A stretch of DNA of 23,205 bases from Coprothermobacterota bacterium (GTDB lineage: Bacteria; Caldisericota; JANLFM01). This document shows positions 1 through 7,309 of the stretch, piece by piece. The stretch is from assembly GCA_026389415.1 (NCBI GenBank), contig JAPLHX010000194.1, positions 1 to 23,205 of the forward strand. The letters run 5' to 3'. The position numbers and the translations under genes were made by a program. Within the stretch, counting starts at the first letter, position 1; every line of letters starts with the position of its first letter. The notes under the pieces are model-generated. The model saw only the letters and a list, made by a program, of their open reading frames with translations. It was not told the origin of the DNA and searched no databases.

Positions 1-243
1 CCATTCGGTCAGAATCTCTTGTAATAGGGCTTCCTCCTTCGGATTGGTGACATCCACCAGACGGCGACCCTCAATCCGGAGGATCACAGGGGTTTGGATA
101 TCCTCTTCTTCCGGATAGAAGGCAGCGTATTCGGAACCCTCGTATTCAAACCGCGCTTCATAATGATAGGCGTGTGGGGTGCCGAAACCGTCGTATTTAG
201 CGATGCTCATTTCGTCGAGCTCTTCGTCGTTAATCACCGTCAT
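1..243 (-). CDS. DUF1292 family protein (YrzB-like), C-terminus cut by window edge
   Basis: The minus-strand frame is open from an ATG at 243 to the window edge, giving 81 residues that begin MTVINDEELDEM. The pattern of an aromatic, acidic core (FEYEGSEYAAFYPEEED), then a strand with LRIEGRRLVDV and an acidic tail, is that of DUF1292 proteins. These are small cytoplasmic proteins of unknown function that Bacillota commonly encode just after ruvX (yrzB in B. subtilis). The start overlaps the end of ruvX by 14 bases and an AGGA lies about 8 bases upstream, so translation is probably coupled. The family is usually around 90-100 residues, so only a short C-terminal piece should be missing. No catalytic motif is visible and no function can be assigned. 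Confidence 0.8.
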   Translation of the reverse strand, partial: MTVINDEELDEMSIAKYDGFGTPHAYHYEARFEYEGSEYAAFYPEEEDIQTPVILRIEGRRLVDVTNPKEEALLQEILTEW

Positions 244-664
244 CCTCAGATTTCCTAGTGCGAGCTTCCAGGTAACTTTGTAAAATTAGCACAGCGGCTG
301 CTCGATCTGCCAGCCCTTTGTGCCGTGATGGTTTGTACCCCGCTTGGCGTAGTTGGCGCAGAGCAATGGTGGTGGTAAAACGTTCATCCCAGAAGGCTAG
401 GGGAAGCTGTAAATGTTCCCGTAAAACCTGGGCGAACGATCGTACGCTGGTGGTTTGTGCCGTATCAATTCCCTTTAGGTTCAAAGGAAGTCCCACCACC
501 AGTTCTGTGACGCCTTTTTCTCGTACCAGCCGGGCTAGAGCGGCCATATCTTTCTCCATGGTGAGCCGAACCAATGTTGGCAGAGGACTAGCGATGATTC
601 CGAGCGGATCGGAGAGGGCCAGTCCAATGTAATGCGAACCAACATCAAGCGCGAGCAGACGCAG
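230..664 (-). CDS. ruvX: RuvX/YqgF family putative Holliday-junction resolvase / pre-16S rRNA nuclease
   Basis: RuvX/YqgF proteins have an RNase H-like fold and are implicated in 16S rRNA 5'-end maturation and Holliday-junction cleavage. Family motifs are complete: LALDVGSHYIGLALSD at the N-terminus (first catalytic Asp), VVGLPLNLKG, WDERFTT (catalytic Glu region), and DRAAAVLILQSYL near the end (last Asp). The first ATG in frame (559) would remove the catalytic DVG motif. An in-frame TGA lies three codons upstream of the CTG at 664, so the conserved N-terminus can only start at CTG 664 (giving LRLLALDVG, normally MRLLALDVG) or the downstream CTG at 658. GAGGAG lies 10 bases before CTG 664. 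This gives 144 residues, the normal family length. The start overlaps alaS by 20 bases; translational coupling is likely. Confidence 0.92.
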   Translation of the reverse strand: MRLLALDVGSHYIGLALSDPLGIIASPLPTLVRLTMEKDMAALARLVREKGVTELVVGLPLNLKGIDTAQTTSVRSFAQVLREHLQLPLAFWDERFTTTIALRQLRQAGYKPSRHKGLADRAAAVLILQSYLEARTRKSEDDGD

Positions 665-3260
665 TTTGGATCAGCTCCTCAACTTTTTCCAACGCTTCAC
701 GAAGGCGGGCAGGATTCTTACCACCCGCCCGACCCATCTCCGGTTTGCCACCTCCGGAACCATCGATGATGATTCCAGCCTCCCGTGCCAACTGTCCAGC
801 ATTCCAACCAGCCTGCACCAACTGGCTGCTGACCCGAATCAGGACCAGAGGTTTTTCCTGCCAAATGCTGGCCAAAACCACGACACCTTCTGATAGACCT
901 TCCAGCACGAAATCAGAAAGTACTGTGAGGGCGTCGATGTCCAATGAATCAACAGCGGTGATTACGCAGGGTGAGCCCATTGTCCGGTTTTGATGCAAAA
1001 GTTCGACGCTTAAACTGCGCAGGTAGCGGTCGCGATAGGCTATCGATTGCTTGCGCTCTTCCGCGTTTTCAGTCAGGAGCTTTTCCACCTTTTCCGCCAA
1101 AGTCAAGGGTTGTCCCCGTAACAACTCAGCAGAATGCTGCAGTGTGGCACGCTCTTGTTGCAGTCGTTGGATTGCAGCAGCTCCCGTTAAGGCCTCAATC
1201 CGGCGCAAGTTCGAACCTACTCCGGTTTCGAGTAGGATCAGGAATGTGCCGACTTCACCCGTATGAGCTAAATGCGTTCCACCGCAAAGCTCGCGTGAAT
1301 CACCCGCCTCCACGATTCGCACCACCTCGCTGTATTTCTCGTTGAAAAGAGCCATAGCTCCAAGCTTTTTTGCTTCTTCGAGGGTGGTTTGGGTCGCTGT
1401 AACCGCTAGATCCGCTCGGATCATCTCGTTCACGTGTTGTTCAATCGCTGTAATTTCGCTGGCGGTTAAAGCGGCAAGATGGTGGAAATCGAATCGCAAG
1501 CGGTCTGATTCCACCAGAGATCCAGCCTGGTTGACATGTTCGCCAACGACTTTGTGTAAGACAAAATGCAGCAGATGTGTGGCTGTATGGGCGCGCTCAA
1601 TGCCTTTACGCCGAGCTTGGTCGACCTCGGCTTTCACCACGAGTTCATTGGTTAAGAGCCCCTGTGTTACTTTCAGACGATGAAGTGTCACACCGTCCAA
1701 TGGGCTTTGTGTATCCAGGACCTCCGCTTCACCCCCAGGCCAGATCAAACGACCACAGTCGCCGATTTGTCCGCCCTTTTCTGCGTAGAAGGGAGTTTCA
1801 CCCAGATACGCTTCACCTTCTTTTCCGATAGGGAGCAATCCGACTTCCTGTCCTCCGGCAAAAAGGGCCAGCACGGGTGTTATTGACTCGGTGGTTTTAT
1901 AGCCGACGAACTCGGATTCGCCTCGACTTTCCCGCAGGGCAACGAAGGGTGAGGTTTCCATTCCCACTTTCTTCAAAGTGGCGCGAGCCCGTTCGCGTTG
2001 TTTCCGCATCTCGCTGCTGAAACCATCTCGATCCACGGACACCCTTTGTTCTTGGGCGATTTCATCGGTCAACTCTAACGGAAATCCATATGTATCATAA
2101 AGACGGAATGCATCAGCGCCAGAGAGCATGGGAGAAGGCAAATCCCTCAGCAGATTCTCCAAAATCGTCATTCCATCTTCCAACGTAGTAGCGAAGCGGG
2201 TTTCCTCCGCTTTCACAATGGTTTGGATGTACCCTTCCTTGGTTAGGAGCTCCGGATAGCCATGCCCCATGATCTGCACCACCTTTGGTACCAACTTGTA
2301 CAGGAAAGATTCGCGCAGTTGGAAATGACGCCCATAACGGAAAGCACGACGAATTACCCGACGGAGAACATATCCCCGCCCTTCGTTGGAAGGAACGATT
2401 CCGTCTCCCACTAAGAAGGTCATTGCTCGCAGGTGGTCACCAATAACTTTTAGGGCTACGCCCTGCTCCGATGATAGCTCTCGGCCAAGGCCGCCCATGG
2501 CGGAAACGGCATCGATCAATGGCTGGAACAGGTCGGAGGCAAAAACTGTATTTTTTCCTTGCGAAGCCATGGCCAAGCGTTCCAACCCCATACCGGTATC
2601 GATGTTCTTCTGCGCTAAGGGAATCAGTCTTCCCTGCTCATCCTTATTGAATTCCATGAAAACTAAATTCCAGATCTCGACGAGGCGTGAACTTTCATCG
2701 CCAGGCCGGGCTGGAGGACCCAATTCGGGACCGAGGTCGAAATAGATTTCTGAACAAGGTCCGCAGGGACCGGTTCCAGTGTTGCCGACAGGACCCCAGA
2801 AGTTATCCGCCTCTCCTAGACGAACAATCCGATCGCGGGGAACTCCGATTGTGTTGGCCCAAATCCCCGCCGCCTCGTCGTCATCGCGATACACGGATAC
2901 CCATAAACGATCAGGTGGAAGGACCAGTTCGCCCACCAGGAATTCCCAGGCCATTTCGATCGCTTCAGTTTTAAAGTAATCCCCCACTGAAAAATTCCCC
3001 AGCATTTCTAAAAAAGTGAGATGACGTGGTGTGCGGCCCACATTGTCGATATCTGTCGTGCGAAAGCATTTTTGCACCGTGACCATTCGTCTTGCCGGCG
3101 GTTCTTCCAGTCCGAGAAAAAACGCCTTCATCGGGACCATTCCGGCCGAGGTGAAAAGCAAGGACGGATCATCCGGAACCAGGGAGATACCGGTCCGAGC
3201 AAGGTGACCATGACGCTGGAAGAAATGCAGGAAGTCCGCTCTAAGCTGGTTGCTGTTCAT
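645..3260 (-). CDS. alaS: Alanyl-tRNA synthetase
   Basis: This enzyme attaches alanine to tRNA-Ala in the cytoplasm and edits mischarged Ser/Gly. The 871-residue length is normal. The class II catalytic core occupies about residues 1-240, with FTSAGMVPMKAFFLG, RHLTFLEMLGNFSVGDYFK (residues 80-98), GPCGPCSEIYFDLGP, WNLVFMEFNKDE and NIDTGMGLERLA. The tRNA-recognition region includes GDHLRAMTFLVGDG and NEGRGYVLRRVIRRA. The editing domain has the zinc ligands H558, H562 (HTATH), C659 and H663 (CGGTH). The C-Ala domain ends with GSGGGKPEMGRAGGKNP. The ATG at 3260 has AAAGGG about 6 bases upstream and overlaps the upstream permease gene by 20 bases. Bacillus has yrzL (ireB) between alaS and ruvX; here there is no room for it. 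Confidence 0.98.
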   Translation of the reverse strand: MNSNQLRADFLHFFQRHGHLARTGISLVPDDPSLLFTSAGMVPMKAFFLGLEEPPARRMVTVQKCFRTTDIDNVGRTPRHLTFLEMLGNFSVGDYFKTEAIEMAWEFLVGELVLPPDRLWVSVYRDDDEAAGIWANTIGVPRDRIVRLGEADNFWGPVGNTGTGPCGPCSEIYFDLGPELGPPARPGDESSRLVEIWNLVFMEFNKDEQGRLIPLAQKNIDTGMGLERLAMASQGKNTVFASDLFQPLIDAVSAMGGLGRELSSEQGVALKVIGDHLRAMTFLVGDGIVPSNEGRGYVLRRVIRRAFRYGRHFQLRESFLYKLVPKVVQIMGHGYPELLTKEGYIQTIVKAEETRFATTLEDGMTILENLLRDLPSPMLSGADAFRLYDTYGFPLELTDEIAQEQRVSVDRDGFSSEMRKQRERARATLKKVGMETSPFVALRESRGESEFVGYKTTESITPVLALFAGGQEVGLLPIGKEGEAYLGETPFYAEKGGQIGDCGRLIWPGGEAEVLDTQSPLDGVTLHRLKVTQGLLTNELVVKAEVDQARRKGIERAHTATHLLHFVLHKVVGEHVNQAGSLVESDRLRFDFHHLAALTASEITAIEQHVNEMIRADLAVTATQTTLEEAKKLGAMALFNEKYSEVVRIVEAGDSRELCGGTHLAHTGEVGTFLILLETGVGSNLRRIEALTGAAAIQRLQQERATLQHSAELLRGQPLTLAEKVEKLLTENAEERKQSIAYRDRYLRSLSVELLHQNRTMGSPCVITAVDSLDIDALTVLSDFVLEGLSEGVVVLASIWQEKPLVLIRVSSQLVQAGWNAGQLAREAGIIIDGSGGGKPEMGRAGGKNPARLREALEKVEELIQTASARA

Positions 3261-4353
3261 CGGGCGCCCTTTCTATCGGACTGGGTGCAGATGTTTGTAT
3301 TTGGCGGAAAAAACGATAGATGGCTCGAGCGAGTGACACCAAGGGGACCGCAGTGATCGCTCCCCAGAACCCAAAAAGTGTACCGCCGACCAGTACAGCC
3401 AGGATAACGATCACCGGATGAAATCCCATTTGCCGGGAAAGGATATTCGGTGAGAGCACATAGTTCTGAAATGCTTGCACGACCAGGAAGAACAAGGCAA
3501 TGTACACCAGGGAAAGGACCGGCCGACCCAGGGAGAAGAGAATGGCTGTACTCCCTGCAATTACGGGTCCGAAGTAGGGAATGAATTCACCAAAAAAACC
3601 AACGATGCCCAGGAACCAAGCGTAAGGAACCCCAAGTAACCAGCTGCCAAGGGCATCCAAAACCCCCACAATCAATGCCTGCAGCAACAATGCGCCCAGG
3701 TACCGACTGACCAACCCGGAGACGCAATCTAGGAACTCGCGCGTTCTCTCCCGAAAGGCGTGTGCTAACCAAGCATGAAGCACAATCTTTAGACGTGGCC
3801 AGTCTTTCAACAGGAAGAAGGAAATAAACAGCACAAACACCGTGGAAACCAGGAAACTGACGACACCGACACCTGCTGAGAGGACCTGGCTGATAATCTC
3901 GCCCAATCCAGTCTGCAAAGTCTGTCCGATCTGTTGATTCAGTTGACCCCAAGAAAGGCCAAGGCCGAGGGAACGAAGGAATGGGTCCACTTGGTTCAAT
4001 AGCCCTTGCAGCGAAGCTAGGATGGAGGGGAGGTTGTTCTTTAAAACGACCATTTCCTGGATAATCGTAGGAATCAAGAAATAAAAAATCAGGAAAACCA
4101 AAGCTAAAAAAACTAGAAAGACAAGGATGGCGGCCGGCACTCGCCGGAACACTCTTTCTAATACGCGTACCAGGGGGTGCAGGATGAAGGCGAGAAAGCC
4201 AGACATCAGCAAAATGATAAAGACGTTAACCAGCTGACCCACCAACCAATACAGAACCCAAGCGAACAGTAAAATCAGGAGCACAAGTAAGATGCTGAGG
4301 CCCACGCTCCATAATAGTTCGCGATTCCGTTGGATAAGGCCGGATCCATTCAT
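3241..4353 (-). CDS. AI-2E family transporter (membrane permease), copy 2
   Basis: This 370-residue polytopic membrane protein belongs to the AI-2E (TqsA/PerM/YdiK-like) transporter family. Members are proposed to export small molecules such as autoinducer-2 or act in Na+/H+ antiport; the substrate here is unknown. Visible are two N-terminal hydrophobic segments (about residues 15-70), a third near residue 75, an amphipathic linker (about 120-150), and a block of membrane segments to the C-terminus. Family motifs are FFGEFIPYFGPVIAG and GFHPVIVILAVLVGG followed by LFGFWGAITAVPLV. The start ATG at 4353 has AGAGG at a good distance. It is a paralogue of the neighbouring permease, and such a gene is often found just upstream of alaS in Bacillota (yrrI in B. 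subtilis). Confidence 0.9.
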   Translation of the reverse strand: MNGSGLIQRNRELLWSVGLSILLVLLILLFAWVLYWLVGQLVNVFIILLMSGFLAFILHPLVRVLERVFRRVPAAILVFLVFLALVFLIFYFLIPTIIQEMVVLKNNLPSILASLQGLLNQVDPFLRSLGLGLSWGQLNQQIGQTLQTGLGEIISQVLSAGVGVVSFLVSTVFVLFISFFLLKDWPRLKIVLHAWLAHAFRERTREFLDCVSGLVSRYLGALLLQALIVGVLDALGSWLLGVPYAWFLGIVGFFGEFIPYFGPVIAGSTAILFSLGRPVLSLVYIALFFLVVQAFQNYVLSPNILSRQMGFHPVIVILAVLVGGTLFGFWGAITAVPLVSLARAIYRFFRQIQTSAPSPIERAPDEQQPA

Positions 4354-4389
4354 GGTAACCTCTTATTATAGGGGATTCCTGGCGGAAAG

Positions 4390-4404
4390 CTGGTGTAGCA
4401 CCAG
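4390..4404. other. Small inverted repeat in the gap between the two permease genes
   Basis: CTGGTG (4390-4395), a TAG loop and CACCAG (4399-4404) form a perfect 6-bp hairpin on either strand. On the minus strand it lies between the first permease gene and a TATAAT-like box at 4370-4365 that precedes the second permease. No convincing -35 box accompanies that TATAAT and no T run follows the hairpin, so neither an internal promoter nor a terminator is well supported. The rest of the 104-base gap (4354-4457) holds only the heptamer repeat and the ribosome binding site. Confidence 0.3.
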
Positions 4405-4419
4405 AGGAGATCGCGGGCC

Positions 4420-4461
4420 ATCTCAGATCTCAAATCTCAAATCTCAGATCTCAGATCTCAA
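4420..4461. repeat. Six tandem heptamers ATCTCAR
   Basis: Six head-to-tail copies of ATCTCA(G/A) run without interruption: units at 4420, 4427, 4434, 4441, 4448 and 4455, with last base G,A,A,G,G,A. The following ATT continues the pattern. On the coding (minus) strand it reads as repeated YTGAGAT. The stop codon of the upstream permease (TGA at 4460-4458) lies inside the last unit, so the repeat begins within the gene's 3' end and fills part of the intergenic gap. It is likely a slippage-type simple repeat; no protein or operator role is apparent. Confidence 0.85.
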
Positions 4462-5579
4462 ATTGGAGGGGAGGGTGGGGTACTTTCCGCTGGTTCCGAG
4501 GTTTTTCCGATCGGTAGAGGAGCGGTCCATCGTTTAAACTCCCGCCATACTATACGCAAGAGGATCACTACTGGTACTGCCAGGATCGCTCCCCAGAAAC
4601 CGATCAATGCCGCACCGGCCAGGGTCGCTAGGATCACCACCAAAGGATGAAGGTTGAATTGACGGGACATTAACCAGGGGGTTAGCGCATTGTTGATCAG
4701 AACGCGCAAACCTAACCAGATCAGGAAGACATAGAGGAGAGTGAAAGGCGGCAGCCCAACGGAGAGCAATAAGGCAAGCACGAGGGGCACCAACGGACCG
4801 AAATAGGGGATGAATTCGAAAAAAAATGAAACCAAACCGATCAAAGCTGCATATTGAATTCCCAAAAGTAGCGTACTTAAGCCGAAAAAGATGCCGGAGA
4901 TCGTAGCGATAAAGAACAAAGCCAGCAAATACCTGGTCACAAGCTGATAGAGATCATCGAGAATTAGGGGATTCCATCGTGGGTAGCGCTCCAAGTAGGA
5001 AAGCGACTGCCTTCGAAAGCGCGGCCAATCCAACAGCAGGAAAAAGGAAATGAACAGGACAAAAAAGAAATTTACAAAAAAGTTCGCCACGCCCAAACCA
5101 AACGTCAGGGTGTTTTGAATCAAGGGACCCATGAAATTCTGCAATGCTTCCACCAAACGCTGGGACAGAAGCGCTAGTGAGAGCCCCAAGTTCAGCGATT
5201 GTAACTGGCGGTCCAACTCCTCCAAAAAATTTTGAATGGAGGCAGTGATCCCGGGCATATTGTTTTGCAACTTGGCGATCTCTTGGATCACAGTGGGGAT
5301 CAGCAGATAACCCAGCAAACCAATCAAAGCAAGGAATAGGAGCATTCCTAGAACCACCGCCAGCCAGCGGGGTAGAAATCGGTGCAATAGGAAAAGTAAT
5401 GGGTTCAACAGGAGAGAGAACAACGCTGAAAAGAGGAGAATGACGATAACTCCTCGAATTGCGCTCAAGAAGCCGAACACTAACCAGAGAACTCCCAGGA
5501 TGAGCAGCACGACAACGGTTGCCAGCCCCACAGTCCATAAGAGAGTTCGATTCTGTTGTATTTGTTCCACTAGGCGCAT
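4458..5579 (-). CDS. AI-2E family transporter (membrane permease), copy 1
   Basis: This 373-residue polytopic membrane protein is clearly related to the next gene in the operon. Shared motifs are SFFFEFIPYFGPLVPL, FNLHPLVVILATLAG and LIGFWGAILAVPVV, at matching positions. The layout is two long hydrophobic N-terminal segments, a mostly polar amphipathic middle (about residues 115-155) and five or so C-terminal membrane segments. The C-terminus is a short Pro/Ser-rich tail (ESTPPSPPI) that ends inside the heptamer repeat. The substrate cannot be predicted. It is the first gene of the minus-strand operon leading into alaS and is transcribed divergently from the membrane protein gene at 5622. 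The ribosome binding site is weak (AAGG about 13 bases upstream). Confidence 0.9.
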   Translation of the reverse strand: MRLVEQIQQNRTLLWTVGLATVVVLLILGVLWLVFGFLSAIRGVIVILLFSALFSLLLNPLLFLLHRFLPRWLAVVLGMLLFLALIGLLGYLLIPTVIQEIAKLQNNMPGITASIQNFLEELDRQLQSLNLGLSLALLSQRLVEALQNFMGPLIQNTLTFGLGVANFFVNFFFVLFISFFLLLDWPRFRRQSLSYLERYPRWNPLILDDLYQLVTRYLLALFFIATISGIFFGLSTLLLGIQYAALIGLVSFFFEFIPYFGPLVPLVLALLLSVGLPPFTLLYVFLIWLGLRVLINNALTPWLMSRQFNLHPLVVILATLAGAALIGFWGAILAVPVVILLRIVWREFKRWTAPLPIGKTSEPAESTPPSPPI

Positions 5580-5621
5580 CGAGAGCGAGTACCTTCCCCG
5601 TATTATACTATTCTGCAGACG
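5580..5621. promoter_or_regulatory. Short divergent intergenic region with -10-like boxes on both strands
   Basis: Only 42 bases separate two divergent start codons. On the minus strand there is a perfect TATAAT (5607-5602) about 22 bases upstream of the permease ATG. On the plus strand TATACT (5604-5609) lies 12 bases before the ATG at 5622. Neither has a good -35 box at 16-18 bases; any -35 for the minus-strand promoter would fall inside the opposing gene. Overlapping divergent promoters are plausible from the layout but are only weakly supported. Confidence 0.35.
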
Positions 5622-6074
5622 ATGAAGAGAGCATTATGGCATATCCTCCTTGGCGGTGGTTTGGCTGCCCTGGAGCTAGTGGCAGCCATCCACACGGTAG
5701 TGCTGGATGTTCCCTATCTTTTCCTGGGTCTCCTGTTTCTGCTTTTTTTCCTGGTTTCTCTGCTAGTGTTGCGCCGAAAAGAAAACCACCCCTTCTTCCT
5801 TCTGACATTTCTGACCTACGCACTTGGTGTATTGGGATATTACTTCTTGGTTCTGCGTACGCAACGATTGCCCATAGTCCTTTTGTCTGTCCTCTACTAT
5901 TGTTTGTTTTACATATTTCCCGCCTTGCTGGGAATTCTAGTGTACTTGTTGGTGCGAGAGTTGTTTCGTCCCGTTCCACCCCGCCCTGTACGTGCGATCC
6001 GTTTGGAGCAGGAACTGAGGATCAAGACCCGAAAGCGGAAAACAGCTCCAGCAGAACCGGAGGAAGAGGATTGA
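5622..6074 (+). CDS. Unrecognised small integral membrane protein
   Basis: This 150-residue protein has about four hydrophobic segments (near residues 5-28, 30-50, 58-80 and 84-112). A strongly basic then acidic cytoplasmic-type tail follows (RIKTRKRKTAPAEPEEED). I do not recognise the family. Reality is supported by its coherent membrane topology and by its coupling to the next gene: its last codons contain the ribosome binding site GGAGGAAGAGGA, and its TGA overlaps the downstream TTG start. There is no clear ribosome binding site before the ATG at 5622, so the exact start is uncertain and the message may be leaderless-like. A longer reading frame on the same strand in another phase is a Ser/Pro/Gly-rich shadow and was not used. 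A role with the DUF401 protein is inferred only from coupling. Confidence 0.65.
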   Translation: MKRALWHILLGGGLAALELVAAIHTVVLDVPYLFLGLLFLLFFLVSLLVLRRKENHPFFLLTFLTYALGVLGYYFLVLRTQRLPIVLLSVLYYCLFYIFPALLGILVYLLVRELFRPVPPRPVRAIRLEQELRIKTRKRKTAPAEPEEED

Positions 6075-7300
6075 TCAGCTTCCTCAAAGTGCTAGGGGTG
6101 TTGTTGCTGTTAGTCATTCTGATTGCTCGGCGCTGGAATATCGGGTTGATCATGTTGGCAGCAGCATTGGTGCTCTCCCTCCTTTTTTCGATGGGCATCG
6201 GCTCTTGGATACTGGTGGCAGGAAAAGCCATGATCAAACCAGACACACTCTCCTTGTTGGCTGCGCTTTTGCTAATCCAGTTGCTGGAAGCGACACTGCG
6301 CCGGACGGGCTTGCTGCAGCAAATGGTTGATTCCCTGAAAAAAATGGTACTGGATCATCGGATTGTGACTGTTTTCCTGCCTGCGTTTCTTGGGTTCCTC
6401 CCTTCGGCGGGGGGGGCTCGGTTTTCCGCCCCCTTGGTGGCTGAGGCTAGTAAGGATCTCAATCTTACAGGAGAACGAAAGGCTTTCATCAATTACTGGT
6501 TTCGTCATGTGATGGAGCCGATCGTACCGATCTATCCAGGCTTGATCATGGCAGCCGGCTTGCTGATGATCTCCGTTCCTCAACTCGTTTCTCGAACTTG
6601 GCCGTTCACCATCGTAATGATACTGGCGGGTTTGCCGCTTGCCTTTGCTGGAGTTGCCTACCGTGGTGTTGGGAGGCAGGAAAGGATGAGTGGGTCCAGG
6701 GACTGGCTTAGGCTCCTTTCCTCGCTCGTGCCCGTCGGTTTGATCATGGTGTTAGTGATGGTTTTCCAGGTGGATTTGGTGATCTCCTTAGCCAGCGCTT
6801 TCCTCTTCACTTTGGTTTGGGCCATTCTTGGTTTCCGTTGGCGCGGTCGCGAACTTAGCCGGGTTGGCAAAGAACTGCTATCCAAAAGCACCTTGAATAT
6901 CGTCTTCCTGGTGCTGGGCGTCTTCGTGTTTAAAGACACCCTTCAAACTTCGGGTGCGGTGGAAGCACTGACTGCCTTTTTCCAATCCGCCCACGTACCA
7001 GACTTGTTGTTGGTTGCCCTTTTACCGTTCTTAATCGGTTTCTTAACGGGATTGACTCCCGGTTTTGTAGGCGTTGCTTTCCCCTTACTGCTGGAGATTT
7101 TCGGCAATCCACCAAATCTGTCGGTGATCGCGCTGGCGTATGCGGGAGGATTGGCGGGGATTCTATTGTCTCCAGTGCATCTGTGCCTGGTGCTCACGAA
7201 AGAGTATTTTCAGGCGGATTGGCTGAAACTCTATCGGATGTTATTGCCGGCTTCACTGGCCCTCCTGCTAGCGGCGGTTCTGCTTCTCCAAGTTTGGTAA
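6071..7300 (+). CDS. DUF401 family integral membrane protein
   Basis: This is a 409-residue polytopic membrane protein with about ten hydrophobic segments. The signatures FLPSAGGARFSAPLV (about residues 100-115) and NYWFRHVMEPIVPIYPG are those of DUF401 proteins, which resemble ion-transporter-superfamily permeases; the substrate is unknown. A second re-entrant-like motif, FLTGLTPGFVGVAFPLL, sits in the C-terminal half, as expected for a two-repeat transporter. The start is TTG at 6071, chosen because a strong GGAGGAAGAGGA precedes it and because it overlaps the previous stop (ATTGA). The frame is open far upstream, but that part has no membrane or domain character. Nine bases separate it from the next gene, suggesting co-transcription. 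Confidence 0.85.
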   Translation: MISFLKVLGVLLLLVILIARRWNIGLIMLAAALVLSLLFSMGIGSWILVAGKAMIKPDTLSLLAALLLIQLLEATLRRTGLLQQMVDSLKKMVLDHRIVTVFLPAFLGFLPSAGGARFSAPLVAEASKDLNLTGERKAFINYWFRHVMEPIVPIYPGLIMAAGLLMISVPQLVSRTWPFTIVMILAGLPLAFAGVAYRGVGRQERMSGSRDWLRLLSSLVPVGLIMVLVMVFQVDLVISLASAFLFTLVWAILGFRWRGRELSRVGKELLSKSTLNIVFLVLGVFVFKDTLQTSGAVEALTAFFQSAHVPDLLLVALLPFLIGFLTGLTPGFVGVAFPLLLEIFGNPPNLSVIALAYAGGLAGILLSPVHLCLVLTKEYFQADWLKLYRMLLPASLALLLAAVLLLQVW

Positions 7301-7309
7301 GCTAGCGAT

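Noticed and set aside
4292..4537. Plus-strand reading frame with a repeated SQISDLK-like peptide
   Set aside because: It is the translation of the heptamer repeat and of the antisense of permease genes.
5519..6070. Long upstream extension of the DUF401 reading frame
   Set aside because: The extension is rich in Ser, Pro and Gly with no membrane pattern, runs over the divergent intergenic region and the small membrane protein gene, and a strong ribosome binding site marks TTG 6071 as the start.
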